Notes: generated by a model not told the origin, from the sequence alone. DNA of 39,425 bases from CAZTTG01 sp964615935 (GCA_964615935.1 CAZTTG010000057.1:1-39425), one strand, 5' to 3'; counted from the stretch's first letter, positions 13,730-22,841 are shown. Numbers and translations: made by a program.

Positions 13730-16579
13730 ATGGAATCCAGACGCATACGACGCCTCCTCGCCGTCCTGGGCGCGGCCTGCTTCGCGCTCGGCGCGGCCCC
13801 CACGGCGCGGGCCTCGACCTGGTTCGTCCATCCGGGCGGCTTCGGCGACTTCCTGACCATCCAGGACGCGATCGACGCGAGCTCGGATGGCGACGTCATC
13901 CTGGTGGCTCCCGGCGTCTACGTGGAGGAGCTGATCGTCCCGGTGTCGGTGACCATCGCCGGCTCGGGCGTCGGGAACACCATCGTGCGCCCGGTGATCT
14001 CGAACCCCGGCAGCGGGAACGGATCGCAGGTGGGCACCACGACCTGGCTGGCCCGCGTTCAGGCGGACGACGTCTCCTTCTCGGCCATGTCCTTCGAGGG
14101 TGACAACCCCGCCATCGGGGGCGCGATCGACGCCCGCGGGGGGATCGTCACCGACTACACGGTGGGCAACTTCGACGGGCTGGAGGTGGCCAACTGCCTG
14201 GTCAGCGACGTCGCCTACCGCGGTCTGTACGCCGCGGCCGGCGGGACGGGTCACTCGTTCACCTCCAACCGCGTGGTCAACGTCAACCAGATGTACCTCG
14301 ACTCCGTGGGGATCTTCTTCTACGGAGCCGTGGGCGAGGCGCGCGACAACGAGGTCGAGGACTGCTCCGTCGCCATCGGCTTCCAGTCCGGCGGCGGCGG
14401 CATCATCGCCGACAACCGGATCGACGACTGCGACCTGGGCGTCCTGGCCAACGGGAGCACCAGCCCGGTGACGATCCAGCAGAACGAGATCCAGGGCTGC
14501 GGGCAGGGGATCCAGGGTATCGCGGTCAACACCTCGGTCAACGTGGCGGCCAACACCGCCACCGGGTGCACGACCGGCCTGACCCTCTTCGGGCTGGGTA
14601 CGGGCACCTTCGTGGCGGTCTCCAACACCTTCGACGCCCAGTCGCTCCCAGGCAGCAGCGGGATCTTCGCCACGACCGACGTCTCCCCTTGGGGCTTCGG
14701 CGACCTGCAATTCCTGGCCGCCAACAACATCCTGCGCGACAACGAGGTGGCGGTCGCGCTCCACGAGGCCGCCGGCAGCAATCACCCGCTGCTGGACTGC
14801 ACCCTCTCGGGAGCCGCCACCGACTACAACACCTTCACCGGCAGCGTGGCGTTCAACGTGGAGCTCATCGACTGCGACGACGACGTCGATGCGCAGCACA
14901 ACTTCTGGGGAGCGGTCAGCCCGGCCCTCATCGAGGAGACCCTCTGGCACCAGGTGGACGACCCCGTGCTGGGGCTGATCGACTTCGCCAACACCGTCAA
15001 CCTGCTGATCACCGTGGACGACGACGGCACGGCGGACTTCCTCACCATCAACCCGGCCGTGCAGGCCCTCCTGCCGGGCGGGACGATCCTGGTCATGCCG
15101 GGCCTGTACCAGGAGGACGTGATCGTCGATCGCAGCTGCCTGATCCAGGGTTCGGGGACCTCCCCCGATCCCGCGCTGGGGACGGTCCTGCAGGGCGCCT
15201 CGATCAGCCCGGACCTGTCCGTGGTCACGATCACCGGTCCGGACGTCTTCCTGCGCGACATGCGCGTGGACGGCCAGCAGCCGGTCTACTTGAAGGCCCG
15301 ACGGGGCGTCTACGGCACGGGGACCGACGGCCTGTGCGTGACCGACTGCGTGGTGCACACGGCCACCACGGCCATCGCCTACGTCACCAGCACCGACGGC
15401 ACCTTCCTGGGGAACGAGGTCTACGACTTCGGCAAGAGCCTGCAGGAGGGCGGCGGCATCTTCCTGTGGAACGCCAGCGGGGACATCGGCGCCATGGGCG
15501 AGGGCAACCACGCCCACGACGGCCTGGCCACCGGCTTCCTGCACCACAACAGCTCCAGCGGGAGCTGCCGCGGCAACCGCGTCGAGGGCGGCCCGCTGGG
15601 TTACCTGTCCAACGGCTCCCAGACGGTGATGCTCATCGAGGGCAACGAGGCCGTCGGCTGCGAGCAGGGGTATCAGAGCATCGGGAACAACGTCGATGTC
15701 CTCTATCGCCGCAACCGGGCGATCTTCTGCGACACGGGCTTCACGCTCTTCGGCCTGGGCGCCGCGCTGCACACCTACGACGGCAACCGCGTCATGGGGA
15801 GCGGCGGGCCGGCCGGATCGCGGGGCTTCTGGTGGACCACCTCCTGCGTCTTCGGGAACTCGGACCTGAACGCGGTGGCCTACAACAACAGCCTGACCGG
15901 GGTCGAGGACGGCGTGATGCTCTTCGAGGACGCCGCCAGCGTTCCCTTCGCCCTGAACGCCGATCTCGACGGCGCCGCGGGGACCAACCTGTTCGCCGGC
16001 AACAGCCAGTACGCCATCCGCCTGCTCGGCTGCGACGACGACGTCGAGGCCAGCAACAACTACTACGGCTCGCTGGACCCGGCCGTGGTGGAGACGCTGA
16101 TCCACCACCAGCCGGACGAGTCCTCGCTGGGGCTGGTGAGCTTCGGCAACCTGCAGCCGGTCATGGTCTACTGCGTGCCCAAGGCTCACGCCGGCGGCTG
16201 CGAGCCCGAGGTGAGCTGGACGGGGGCTCCCAGCGCGAGCCTTCCGGTGCCCTTCACCATCTCCGCCGATCAGGTGCTCAACCAGAAGAACGGCCTGCTC
16301 TTCTACGGCTTCGCCCAGAACGCCCTCCCCTTCCAGGACGGCTACCTGTGCATCCAGCCGCCGATCCGGCGGACGGCGGTGCAGACCTCCGGCGGGAACG
16401 TCGGGCCCCCGGACTGCTCCGGGAGCTTCTCCTACGACATGCAGCAGCAGATCCAGGGCGGCGGGGACCCGGCGCTCGCCGCCGGCGCGCTGGTCTTCGC
16501 CCAGTACTGGTTCCGCGACCCGAGCTCGGCGAGCACGACGGGCCTCACCGATGCGGTGCAGTTCGTGATCGACGACTGA
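13730..16579 (+). CDS. secreted right-handed beta-helix protein, internally duplicated, with planctomycete-type C-terminal domain
   Basis: 949 residues with a signal peptide (MESRRIRRLLAVLGAACFAL to ARAS). It contains two copies of a pectate-lyase/NosD-like parallel beta-helix. Copy 1 is about 36-430 (FLTIQDAIDASSDGDVILVA, APGVYVEELIV); copy 2 is about 434-815 (FLTINPAVQALLPGGTILVM, MPGLYQEDVIV). Both copies end in matching segments (IDCDDDVDAQHNFWG versus LGCDDDVEASNNYYG, then HHQ-like and LGL(I/V)xF). PbH1-type rungs such as NRVVNVNQMY and VLANGSTSPVTIQQNEIQGC recur. The last 130 residues are the shared C-terminal domain (GYLCIQPPIRRT, QYWFRDPSS). No lyase catalytic residues are assigned; a surface or adhesive role is as likely as an enzyme. 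Confidence 0.9.
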   Translation: MESRRIRRLLAVLGAACFALGAAPTARASTWFVHPGGFGDFLTIQDAIDASSDGDVILVAPGVYVEELIVPVSVTIAGSGVGNTIVRPVISNPGSGNGSQVGTTTWLARVQADDVSFSAMSFEGDNPAIGGAIDARGGIVTDYTVGNFDGLEVANCLVSDVAYRGLYAAAGGTGHSFTSNRVVNVNQMYLDSVGIFFYGAVGEARDNEVEDCSVAIGFQSGGGGIIADNRIDDCDLGVLANGSTSPVTIQQNEIQGCGQGIQGIAVNTSVNVAANTATGCTTGLTLFGLGTGTFVAVSNTFDAQSLPGSSGIFATTDVSPWGFGDLQFLAANNILRDNEVAVALHEAAGSNHPLLDCTLSGAATDYNTFTGSVAFNVELIDCDDDVDAQHNFWGAVSPALIEETLWHQVDDPVLGLIDFANTVNLLITVDDDGTADFLTINPAVQALLPGGTILVMPGLYQEDVIVDRSCLIQGSGTSPDPALGTVLQGASISPDLSVVTITGPDVFLRDMRVDGQQPVYLKARRGVYGTGTDGLCVTDCVVHTATTAIAYVTSTDGTFLGNEVYDFGKSLQEGGGIFLWNASGDIGAMGEGNHAHDGLATGFLHHNSSSGSCRGNRVEGGPLGYLSNGSQTVMLIEGNEAVGCEQGYQSIGNNVDVLYRRNRAIFCDTGFTLFGLGAALHTYDGNRVMGSGGPAGSRGFWWTTSCVFGNSDLNAVAYNNSLTGVEDGVMLFEDAASVPFALNADLDGAAGTNLFAGNSQYAIRLLGCDDDVEASNNYYGSLDPAVVETLIHHQPDESSLGLVSFGNLQPVMVYCVPKAHAGGCEPEVSWTGAPSASLPVPFTISADQVLNQKNGLLFYGFAQNALPFQDGYLCIQPPIRRTAVQTSGGNVGPPDCSGSFSYDMQQQIQGGGDPALAAGALVFAQYWFRDPSSASTTGLTDAVQFVIDD

Positions 16580-16700
16580 GCGGATGGAGTCGAGGATCAG
16601 CGGGGGATCGGCCCCGGCGCTGGGCCGGGCCGTTCCCCTGCCGGACTCTGCACCGCTCGCCGTCGGGAGGGGCGAGACGACAGGGCCGCCAGGATCACCG

Positions 16701-17405
16701 ATGAAGAGTCAGCATGGCGCTCGCTTCGACCACGACGAGCAGGCCGACCGGTACGACGACGAGGTGCGCCGCGAGGAGAACCCGATCCGCGCGGGGTACG
16801 CGGCCGCTCTGGCGTGGGTCGTGCGGCGGGCCGAAGTTCAGCCCGCCGATCACGTGGTGGACGTCGGCATCGGAACCGGGAATCTGTCGGTCGCCCTTCC
16901 GCCCTGCGCCCACCTCGTGGGGGTGGACCTGTCGAGGAAGATGCTCGCTCTCGCCCGCGCCAAGCTGGGGGAGCGCGCCGCCTTGCTGAGGAAGGACGCG
17001 CTCGCCTGGGCCCACGAGGCCGGGGAGTTCGACGTGCTCGTCAGCACTTTCGCCCTCCACCACCTCACGCCCGCCGAGAAGGGCGACTTCCTGCAGCACG
17101 CCTTGGCTCGCCTGCGGCCGGGGGGGCGGCTGGCGATCGCCGACCTGGCTTTCGAGAGTGCCCGCGCGGGTGAGGCGATGCAACGGGAATGGGAGGATCA
17201 CGATCCCTGGAACCTCCGGAAAGCGGTCGCGGACGAGTTCTACTGGGATCTTGCCGAAGCGCGCCGCACGCGCGAAGGGCTGGGGCTGCGCGTGACGACG
17301 GAGCGCTTCGGCCCGCTGATCTGGGGGTTTTCGGGAACGCGAGCGGACCTCGGGGGCGCCGACCAGGGCGGAGGGAGCTCGGCGGTGGACGGCGTCGCGA
17401 GGTGA
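16701..17405 (+). CDS. class I SAM-dependent methyltransferase (YrrT-like)
   Basis: 234 residues starting MKSQHGARFDHDEQADRYDD; AGGA lies 8 bases upstream. SAM-binding motif I is VVDVGIGTGNLS (about 51-62), the acidic loop is LVGVDLSRKML, motif II is FDVLVSTFALHHLTP and motif III is ALARLRPGGRLAIADLAFES. The N-terminal 'FDHDEQADRYDDEVRREENP' and the overall layout resemble the Bacillus YrrT group of small-molecule methyltransferases; the substrate is not predictable. A longer frame back to 16584 has no family support. It stands alone between the beta-helix gene and a convergent HEAT gene. Confidence 0.85.
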   Translation: MKSQHGARFDHDEQADRYDDEVRREENPIRAGYAAALAWVVRRAEVQPADHVVDVGIGTGNLSVALPPCAHLVGVDLSRKMLALARAKLGERAALLRKDALAWAHEAGEFDVLVSTFALHHLTPAEKGDFLQHALARLRPGGRLAIADLAFESARAGEAMQREWEDHDPWNLRKAVADEFYWDLAEARRTREGLGLRVTTERFGPLIWGFSGTRADLGGADQGGGSSAVDGVAR

Positions 17406-17442
17406 CGGCCGATCCGCGGATTCCGTTCCACCACCGTACGGA

Positions 17443-17949
17443 TCAGCGGAGGCGGTCGAGGGCTTGGGTGACCGCCTTGGCCACGCCCTTGCTGTCATCC
17501 CCGTGCGCGGTGATCCGCTCGATGATCGCCTTCTTCTGGTCGCCATTCGCCCCGAGGATGCCCAGCGCCAGGATGGCACAGTGCTTGACGATCTTGCTCT
17601 TGTCCTCCAGGTAGGACAGCAGCACGGGGATGACCCGTCTGGCCTCCGCGCGCGGCATCGCGAGGCTGGCGAAGATCTCGGCCAGGTGCCAGCGCGCCTG
17701 CGGAACCGACTCTTCCATGGCCAGCTCGACGAGTGCTGATCGGACGGGTTTCAGCAGGTGAGAGTGCTGGCGCGAGATGATCTCCATGGCCATGCACGTC
17801 CGCGCGCGGATCAGCTTGTCCTCGGACGACAGACCCTCTGCCAGTTGCGGAAGCAGCGCCGGCTTCTCGATGATCCGCTCGGCGATCTCTTCGGCTCGCC
17901 CCTCGGAACGGAGATCGCCTCCGGCCAGCTCCTTCAGGATGGCGTTCAT
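17443..17949 (-). CDS. cytoplasmic HEAT-repeat protein
   Basis: 168 residues with no signal peptide. Four or five helical pairs of about 35 residues: LPQLAEGLSSEDKLIRARTC/MAMEIISRQ, LVELAMEESVPQARWHLAEI, IPVLLSYLEDKSKIVKHCAI/LALGILGANGD. It resembles small HEAT-like proteins that act as binding scaffolds. The start ATG has a weak AGGA about 10 bases upstream. It is divergent from the sulfatase-like gene (118-bp spacer) and convergent with the methyltransferase (37 bp). Codon use is like its neighbours. Confidence 0.85.
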   Translation of the reverse strand: MNAILKELAGGDLRSEGRAEEIAERIIEKPALLPQLAEGLSSEDKLIRARTCMAMEIISRQHSHLLKPVRSALVELAMEESVPQARWHLAEIFASLAMPRAEARRVIPVLLSYLEDKSKIVKHCAILALGILGANGDQKKAIIERITAHGDDSKGVAKAVTQALDRLR

Positions 17950-18067
17950 GGCGTCGCATCCTATCGCCGAATTCGAGCAATGGGGGCATGTCTGGCCCGA
18001 GAGAGCCGCTATCCTCGGCAGCCTCTCTCGCGCGGGGCTGGCTGCCGATCACCGCGCCCAATCCCCC

Positions 18068-20032
18068 ATGGCCCTGGCTCTTCGCATCGCTCGCCTGCTC
18101 CACCGGCTCCTGCCCGTGGCCGTCTCGTCGCTGGCCGCTTGCGGGGGCGAGGTTGCTCCCGGGAAGGCGATCCGCGGTGGGACGCCGGGGGTGCACTTCC
18201 TCGAGGTGAGGGCCATCGGCGGCGCCGCCGGTCCGGTCCGGTCCCGGGGTCTCGACTCGCCCTCCTCCTCCGACCGGGTCTCGCTGCCCGACCCGGCGCA
18301 GGGACCGCGGCTGGTCCGGATCGGCGATGAGTGGCGCAGCGCACGAGGGGTCTCCACCACTCGCCCGCTCGCCGCCGCGCTGCGAGCCGCCCCCGGCCGC
18401 GCGCTGCGGTTTTCCTACGGCGTTCCGGCCGAGCTCGTCCGCCCGGGAGGCGAGGTGTCGCTCCGGGTCCGACTCGAGGGACGCGAGGGGGGGATGCTCG
18501 AGGCGACCTACCCGCTCTCCCTCCCGGAGGAGCGGATCCGCTGGCGCCAGGCGGGCCTCCCCTTGGCCGAGCTGGGGGAGCAGGAGGTCGAGGTTCGCTG
18601 GGACGTGCTCGGCGCCGGGGAGGGGGAGGACGCCGTCTGCGCCGTGGGTGAGGTCAGCCTGGTCCAGCTCCGGGAGCGGGGCCAGGTGGTGCTGCTGATC
18701 ACCTCGGACACCCATCGCGGGGATCATCTCGGCGCGGCGCGGGACGGCGTCGTGGTGAGCACCCCCGCGATCGACGCCCTGGCGGAGAGCGGGATCCTGT
18801 TCGAGGACTGCTCCAGCCCGTCCAACCTCACCAATCCCTCGCACGTCGCCATCATGACCGGGACCCACCCCCGCGACACCGGCATCGTGACCAACTACAC
18901 CCGGCTCGCGGGGGATGCGCCCACCCTGGCGGAGGCCTTCCGGAGCGCGGGCTACGTCACCTACGGGGCGGTGAGCACCCGTCACCTGATCGACTCGGTC
19001 AGCGGTCTGGGGCAGGGCTTCGAGCGCTTCGTCGGTCCGACCCAGGGCTACTCCCGCAAGGGCCGGGGCACCCTCTCCTTCGTCCGCAGGTGGGTGCGCG
19101 AGTCGCCGGGGCTGCCGATCTTCATCTAGCTGCACCTGTTCGACGCCCACACGCCCTACGCGCCGGAAGAGGAGGACGTCGCGCGGTACTATCCCGCCCG
19201 GGAGACGGCCTTCGACGAGTCCCTGCCGGTGCCCGAGTGGGCCACGCCCAAGGCCCTCGCCCGCCTCGGTCTGAAGGACCTCCGGGATCCGGACTACCCC
19301 CTCGCGCTGTACCGCGCGGAGGTCACCGGCCTGGATCGGGTGCTCGGGAGCCTGCTGGAGATGAAGGAGCTCGCCGGCGCCGTGATCGGGTTGACGGCGG
19401 ATCACGGAGAATCGCTCGTCAACCACGAGATCTACTTCGCGCACAAGGAGCTCTATCGAGATTCGCTCCATGTCCCGCTGATCCTGGCCGGGCCCGGTGC
19501 GCCCCGGGGAGTCCGTTGCTCGCACCCCGTCTCGAACGTCGATCTCGGACGCACGCTGCTCGACCTCTCCGGCAATCGGGGCGTCGCCTTCCCCGGCCGC
19601 AACCTGGTCGACGTCGTCCAGCGGGCGCCGTCCGCCGCCGAGCCCCGCTTCACGCTCGCCTCGCACGCTCGCGAGGTGGCCTTGACGCAGGCCGGCTGGC
19701 ACCTGCAGCTCCGGCTGGAGCCCAACGAGCTGCTCGACGGACGGGTCACGCGGCAGGAGCACCAGGTCGAGCTCTACTACCTCCCCGACGATCCGGACTG
19801 CGCGAACGATCTCCTCGATCGGGAGCTCGAGCGCGCGAAGGCGATGCGCGCTCGGGTGCTGAGCTGGCTGGAGGGCGGCGGCGGCCTCGACTGGCGAGCC
19901 GGCGAGATCAGCGACGAGACGACCCTGAGGAATCTCCAGGCGATCGGCTACACCGTGGGAGAGCAGTCCGGTCCGATCGACCTGGCCGTCGACCCCGGGT
20001 GCGACTGCCGGTGGTGCGTCCGCTTCCGCTGA
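18068..20032 (+). pseudogene. sulfatase-fold lipoprotein interrupted by an in-frame TAG at an expected Trp codon
   Basis: One continuous frame of 655 codons with a TAG at 19127-19129 (codon 354). The N-terminus ends in a perfect lipobox (SLAAC), followed by a beta-rich domain (about 60-215) and then the alkaline-phosphatase/sulfatase fold: LLITSDTHRGDHLG (metal), TNPSHVAIMTGTHPRD (nucleophile region), and after the TAG LHLFDAHTPYAPEE and GLTADHGESLVNHEIYF (metal). The motif across the stop would be PIFI[W]LHLFDAHTPY, where family members have Trp; TGG to TAG is one change. The nucleophile position is Thr and the following Arg is His, so formylglycine sulfatase chemistry is not expected. A truncated 353-residue product would lack half the active site. 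A possible internal restart at 19229 would not restore it. Confidence 0.8.
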
Positions 20033-20075
20033 TGATCCGGCCCGGGATCGACCGCACTACCTCGAGGCCTCGGTC

Positions 20076-20285
20076 CTCGCCCGCCACGTGCCCTTTCCTG
20101 CTACACAGATCGATCACGAACAAGATGTAGAGGGCAACCAAGCCCCTCGGCGTCCAGATCTCGGTCGTGAACAGGTCCGCGCCTGCGAACTGGTCCCGTT
20201 GGGCCTTCAGGAAGATCCGCCAGGAGGTCGGCCGGCCGGGGCGGCCTCGATGCCGTGCTCCTCGACGAGGTGGATCTCGACACTC
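20076..20285 (-). pseudogene. remnant of an rve/DDE integrase-type transposase
   Basis: The minus strand reads TSWRIFLKAQRDQF, then GADLFTTEIWTPRGLVALYI and LFVIDLCSRKGHVAG. This closely follows the start of the rve catalytic domain of transposases of the form 'TWxTFLKAHxxxxxAxDFxTVEVWTxxGLVxxYxLFxIDLxTRRVHxAG'. The Asp in GADLFTTE is the first catalytic residue. The preceding helix-turn-helix end (EEHGIEAAPAGR) is one base out of frame, and the second Asp and Glu are absent. It is therefore a frameshifted fragment with no terminal inverted repeats visible. It sits between two sulfatase-like genes and abuts the SPASM-tail remnant at about 20282. Confidence 0.65.
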
Positions 20286-20400
20286 TCCGGAACCGGGAGG
20301 AGTATCGCCGCCTCCGAGATGAGGTGGCCCGAGGTGCGTTCACCCGGGGATGCTGCCGGGCCTGTCCACCGGAGTCCTCCGGCCGCGTGGATGGCGATCA
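20282..20400 (+). pseudogene. possible remnant of a radical SAM protein C-terminus (SPASM tail)
   Basis: The plus strand reads TLRNREEYRRLRDEVARGAF followed by TRGCCRACPPES. This resembles the end of SPASM domains ('xxWNxxxYRxLRxxxxxGxxxxxCxxC') and the corresponding part of the complete protein encoded at 24644-26590 (FREVWNHRLYRNLRAGL, ICRIC). It begins where the transposase remnant ends. The stretch is short and antisense frames are open, so this is a tentative call. If right, a further radical SAM gene once stood upstream of the second sulfatase-like gene. Confidence 0.35.
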
Positions 20401-20470
20401 GGACCTCGAGCCCAAGTGCTTCGGAACCGCCCCCCCCGGTGAGCGTCGATCGTGGTAGATTCCGCCCCTC

Positions 20471-21856
20471 ATGAGGCGCGCGCGATTCCCTCACTTCCCC
20501 GCCCTGGTCCTCCCCGCCCTGGCCGGATGCCTGGGGCTGTGTTCGTGCTCCCGCGGGCATCCGGGCGGGTCGCCATCGGGCGAGAGCCGGTCGGTCATCC
20601 TGATCTCCATCGACACGCTGCGGAGGGACCACGTGGGCCTCTACGGCTACGAGAGGGACACGACCCCCAATCTCGATCGTCTCGCCGCCGAGAGTCTGGT
20701 CTTCGAGCGCGCCTACACGACGATGTCATGGACGCTCATCGCGCACATGAGCCTCTTCACCGGCCTCTACCCCGCCCAGCACCGCGTTTGGGAGGAGGAC
20801 GTGGCGCTGCCCTCGTCCATTCCCACCCTGGCCGAGCGGCTTGGGTCTCGGGGCTACTTCACGGCCGGTCTCTATCATCCGGGCTGGCTCGACCCTCGCT
20901 TCGGCTTCGACCGAGGCTTCGACGTCTATCGCCCGCACGACAACGCCCGGGAAGCCACCGCCCACCTGAAACAGGTGATGGCCTCCCGGCCGGAGGATCG
21001 GCCGTTCTTCCTCTTCCTGCACCTCTTCGACGTCCACTGCGTTCCCCTCCGGCGCGACGAATCGGGTCCCCTCTACAATCCTCCAGCGCCCTACGGATCC
21101 TGGTTCCTGGAGGGCGCGAAGAAGCGCGTGCGGGATCTGCCTCGGCGGCATGTGTACTACGACTCCCAGCACGAGGTGACCGAGGAACAGCACGAGGCCA
21201 TCGTGGCCCTGTACGACGGGGGCATACGCTTCGTCGATGAGGTGGTCGGCGGGTGGATCGACGATTGGAGGAAGGAGAAGCTCCTTGACGATGTCCTGCT
21301 GATCGTCACCTCCGATCACGGCGAAGGGCTGGCACAGCGCGTCCGCAAGTACGGGGGCCACGGGGAGATGTACGAGGAGGGGCTGAGGGTTCCGCTCATG
21401 ATCCGCTTCCCGGACGAGCGGCGAGCGGGAGAGCGCGTCGAGCAGGCGGTCAGCCTGGTGGATGTCCTGCCCACCCTTCTGGACTGGATCGACATCGGGG
21501 TCGACATCCCCCTGGCCGGCCACACGCTCCTGAGGGAGCGCCCCGGAGGTTCCCTGATCTACGCCCAACGCCCTCGGGGAGAGGTGTGCATCCGCTGGCC
21601 CCACAAGGTCGTCCGCATGGGACGGGGCAGCCACTCCGCGCTGTGGATCCACGACCTGCGGGAGGATCCCGGGGAGTCGACGCGGATCGCCGTCGCGGAG
21701 GGGTCCGAGGGGGATCGCCTCCTCCGAATGGTCCGGGACGATGCGAGACAGGAGAGGGCGGGCTGGTACCTGCCCCAGGAGCCCAATCCGGTGCTGCCGC
21801 CCGACGCGAAGCAGGCCGATCAACTCCGCGCTCTTGGGTACATGGGGGGAGAGTAG
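20471..21856 (+). CDS. sulfatase-fold (alkaline phosphatase superfamily) lipoprotein, intact
   Basis: 461 residues. Leader MRRARFPHFPALVLPALAGC/LGLCSCSRG contains several Cys residues that could be the lipidated one. The fold is complete: ILISIDTLRRDHVGLYGYER (metal Asp), SWTLIAHMSLFTGLYPAQHR (nucleophile region), FFLFLHLFDVHCVPLR, IVTSDHGEGLAQR (metal Asp-His), GHGEMYEEGLRVPLMIRFP, and a C-terminal LRALGYMGGE like other members. The nucleophile position is Thr (TLIAH instead of C-x-P-S-R), so it should act as a phospho- or other ester hydrolase/transferase rather than a classical sulfatase, anchored outside the inner membrane or in the outer membrane. It ends in TAG 34 bases before the reductase gene. 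The start is supported by the leader; the Shine-Dalgarno is weak. Confidence 0.85.
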   Translation: MRRARFPHFPALVLPALAGCLGLCSCSRGHPGGSPSGESRSVILISIDTLRRDHVGLYGYERDTTPNLDRLAAESLVFERAYTTMSWTLIAHMSLFTGLYPAQHRVWEEDVALPSSIPTLAERLGSRGYFTAGLYHPGWLDPRFGFDRGFDVYRPHDNAREATAHLKQVMASRPEDRPFFLFLHLFDVHCVPLRRDESGPLYNPPAPYGSWFLEGAKKRVRDLPRRHVYYDSQHEVTEEQHEAIVALYDGGIRFVDEVVGGWIDDWRKEKLLDDVLLIVTSDHGEGLAQRVRKYGGHGEMYEEGLRVPLMIRFPDERRAGERVEQAVSLVDVLPTLLDWIDIGVDIPLAGHTLLRERPGGSLIYAQRPRGEVCIRWPHKVVRMGRGSHSALWIHDLREDPGESTRIAVAEGSEGDRLLRMVRDDARQERAGWYLPQEPNPVLPPDAKQADQLRALGYMGGE

Positions 21857-21890
21857 ACCCGCGAAACACGACGCGGCGCAAGGGACGCTC

Positions 21891-22841
21891 ATGAGATACA
21901 GAACGCTGGGAAGATCCGGACTCCGCGTCAGCGAGCTGTCGTTCGGCTCGTGGCTCACCTTCGGCGAGCAACTCGACGCGGAATCGGCCAGAGCCTGCAT
22001 GCGAGCGGCAGTCGATCGAGGGGTCAACCTCTTCGACAACGCCGAGGCCTACGGCTACGGCGCGGCGGAGAGCATGATGGGCATCGCGCTCCGCGACTTT
22101 CGCCGCGAGTCGGTCGTCATCTGCACGAAGATCTTCGACGCCGGGCCCGGGCCGAACGATCGCGGGCTCTCCTGGAAGCACCTGGTCGAGGGAACCCACG
22201 CCTCCTTGAAGCGGCTGCAGCTCGACTACGTGGATCTGCTGCTGTGCCACCGGCCCGATCCCGAGACGCCGATCGAGGAGACGGTGCAGGCCATGGATCA
22301 CCTGGTGCGCTCGGGCTGCGCCCTGTACTGGGGCACCTCCGAGTGGGCCGCGGAGGAGATCGAGGCGGCTCATGCTGCCGCGCGCGGGGCGAGTTGCGTG
22401 CCTCCGGCCCTCGAGCAGCCCGAGTACAATCTGTTCCGGAGGAGCCGTGTCGAGAGGGAGTACGCCCCCCTCTGCGAGAGATACGGGATGGGCCTGACCA
22501 CCTACAGCCCGCTCGCCTCCGGGCTGTTGACCGGCAAGTACGCCAGCGGCATGCCCGCGGGTAGCCGGCTCGATCGGGTCGACTGGTTGCGGCCGGCCCG
22601 GACCGAGGCTCGGCTCGAGGTGGCCGGGAGGCTGGCCGAGCTCGCCGATCGCCTCTCGTGCACCTCCGGGCAGCTGGCGATCGCCTGGTGCCTTGAGAAC
22701 GCCGACGTGAGCTCGGTCATCACCGGCGCCGCCTCGATCGAGCAGCTGCAGGAGAACCTGGACGCCCTGCGCGTTCGGGAGCGGCTGGACCCCGAGGTGC
22801 TGGCGGAGATGGGGGAGATCGCGGGCCATGCCGATATCTAG
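21891..22841 (+). CDS. aldo/keto reductase (KvBeta / YghZ-like AKR)
   Basis: 316 residues; AGGGA lies about 6 bases before the ATG. This is a TIM-barrel NADPH-dependent reductase. MRYRTLGRSGLRVSELSFGS is the family N-terminus. The catalytic tetrad is Asp49 and Tyr54 (NLFDNAEAYGYG), Lys81 (ICTKIF) and His121 (LLLCHRPDPETP). The cofactor end is TYSPLASGLLTGKY and AIAWCLENADVSSVITGAAS. The substrate is not evident. It overlaps the aminotransferase gene by 14 bases, so the two are made together. A carbonyl/alcohol interconversion coupled to an aminotransferase fits deoxyamino-sugar or amino-alcohol synthesis, which is inference from context. Confidence 0.92.
   Translation: MRYRTLGRSGLRVSELSFGSWLTFGEQLDAESARACMRAAVDRGVNLFDNAEAYGYGAAESMMGIALRDFRRESVVICTKIFDAGPGPNDRGLSWKHLVEGTHASLKRLQLDYVDLLLCHRPDPETPIEETVQAMDHLVRSGCALYWGTSEWAAEEIEAAHAAARGASCVPPALEQPEYNLFRRSRVEREYAPLCERYGMGLTTYSPLASGLLTGKYASGMPAGSRLDRVDWLRPARTEARLEVAGRLAELADRLSCTSGQLAIAWCLENADVSSVITGAASIEQLQENLDALRVRERLDPEVLAEMGEIAGHADI

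Noticed and set aside
12962..16189. Minus-strand 1075-residue open frame
   Set aside because: Antisense of the beta-helix gene; the V/D/H-rich repeats only mirror beta-helix rungs.
19127..19129. Genome-wide TAG recoding (for example pyrrolysine) as explanation of the internal stop
   Set aside because: Several neighbouring genes end in TAG at their natural C-termini, the residue expected here is Trp, and no suppressor tRNA or pyl gene is in the window.
19229..20032. Separate 267-residue gene starting after the TAG
   Set aside because: It is the same frame and the same protein family as the upstream part, lacks the nucleophile region and any leader, and has no ribosome binding site of note.
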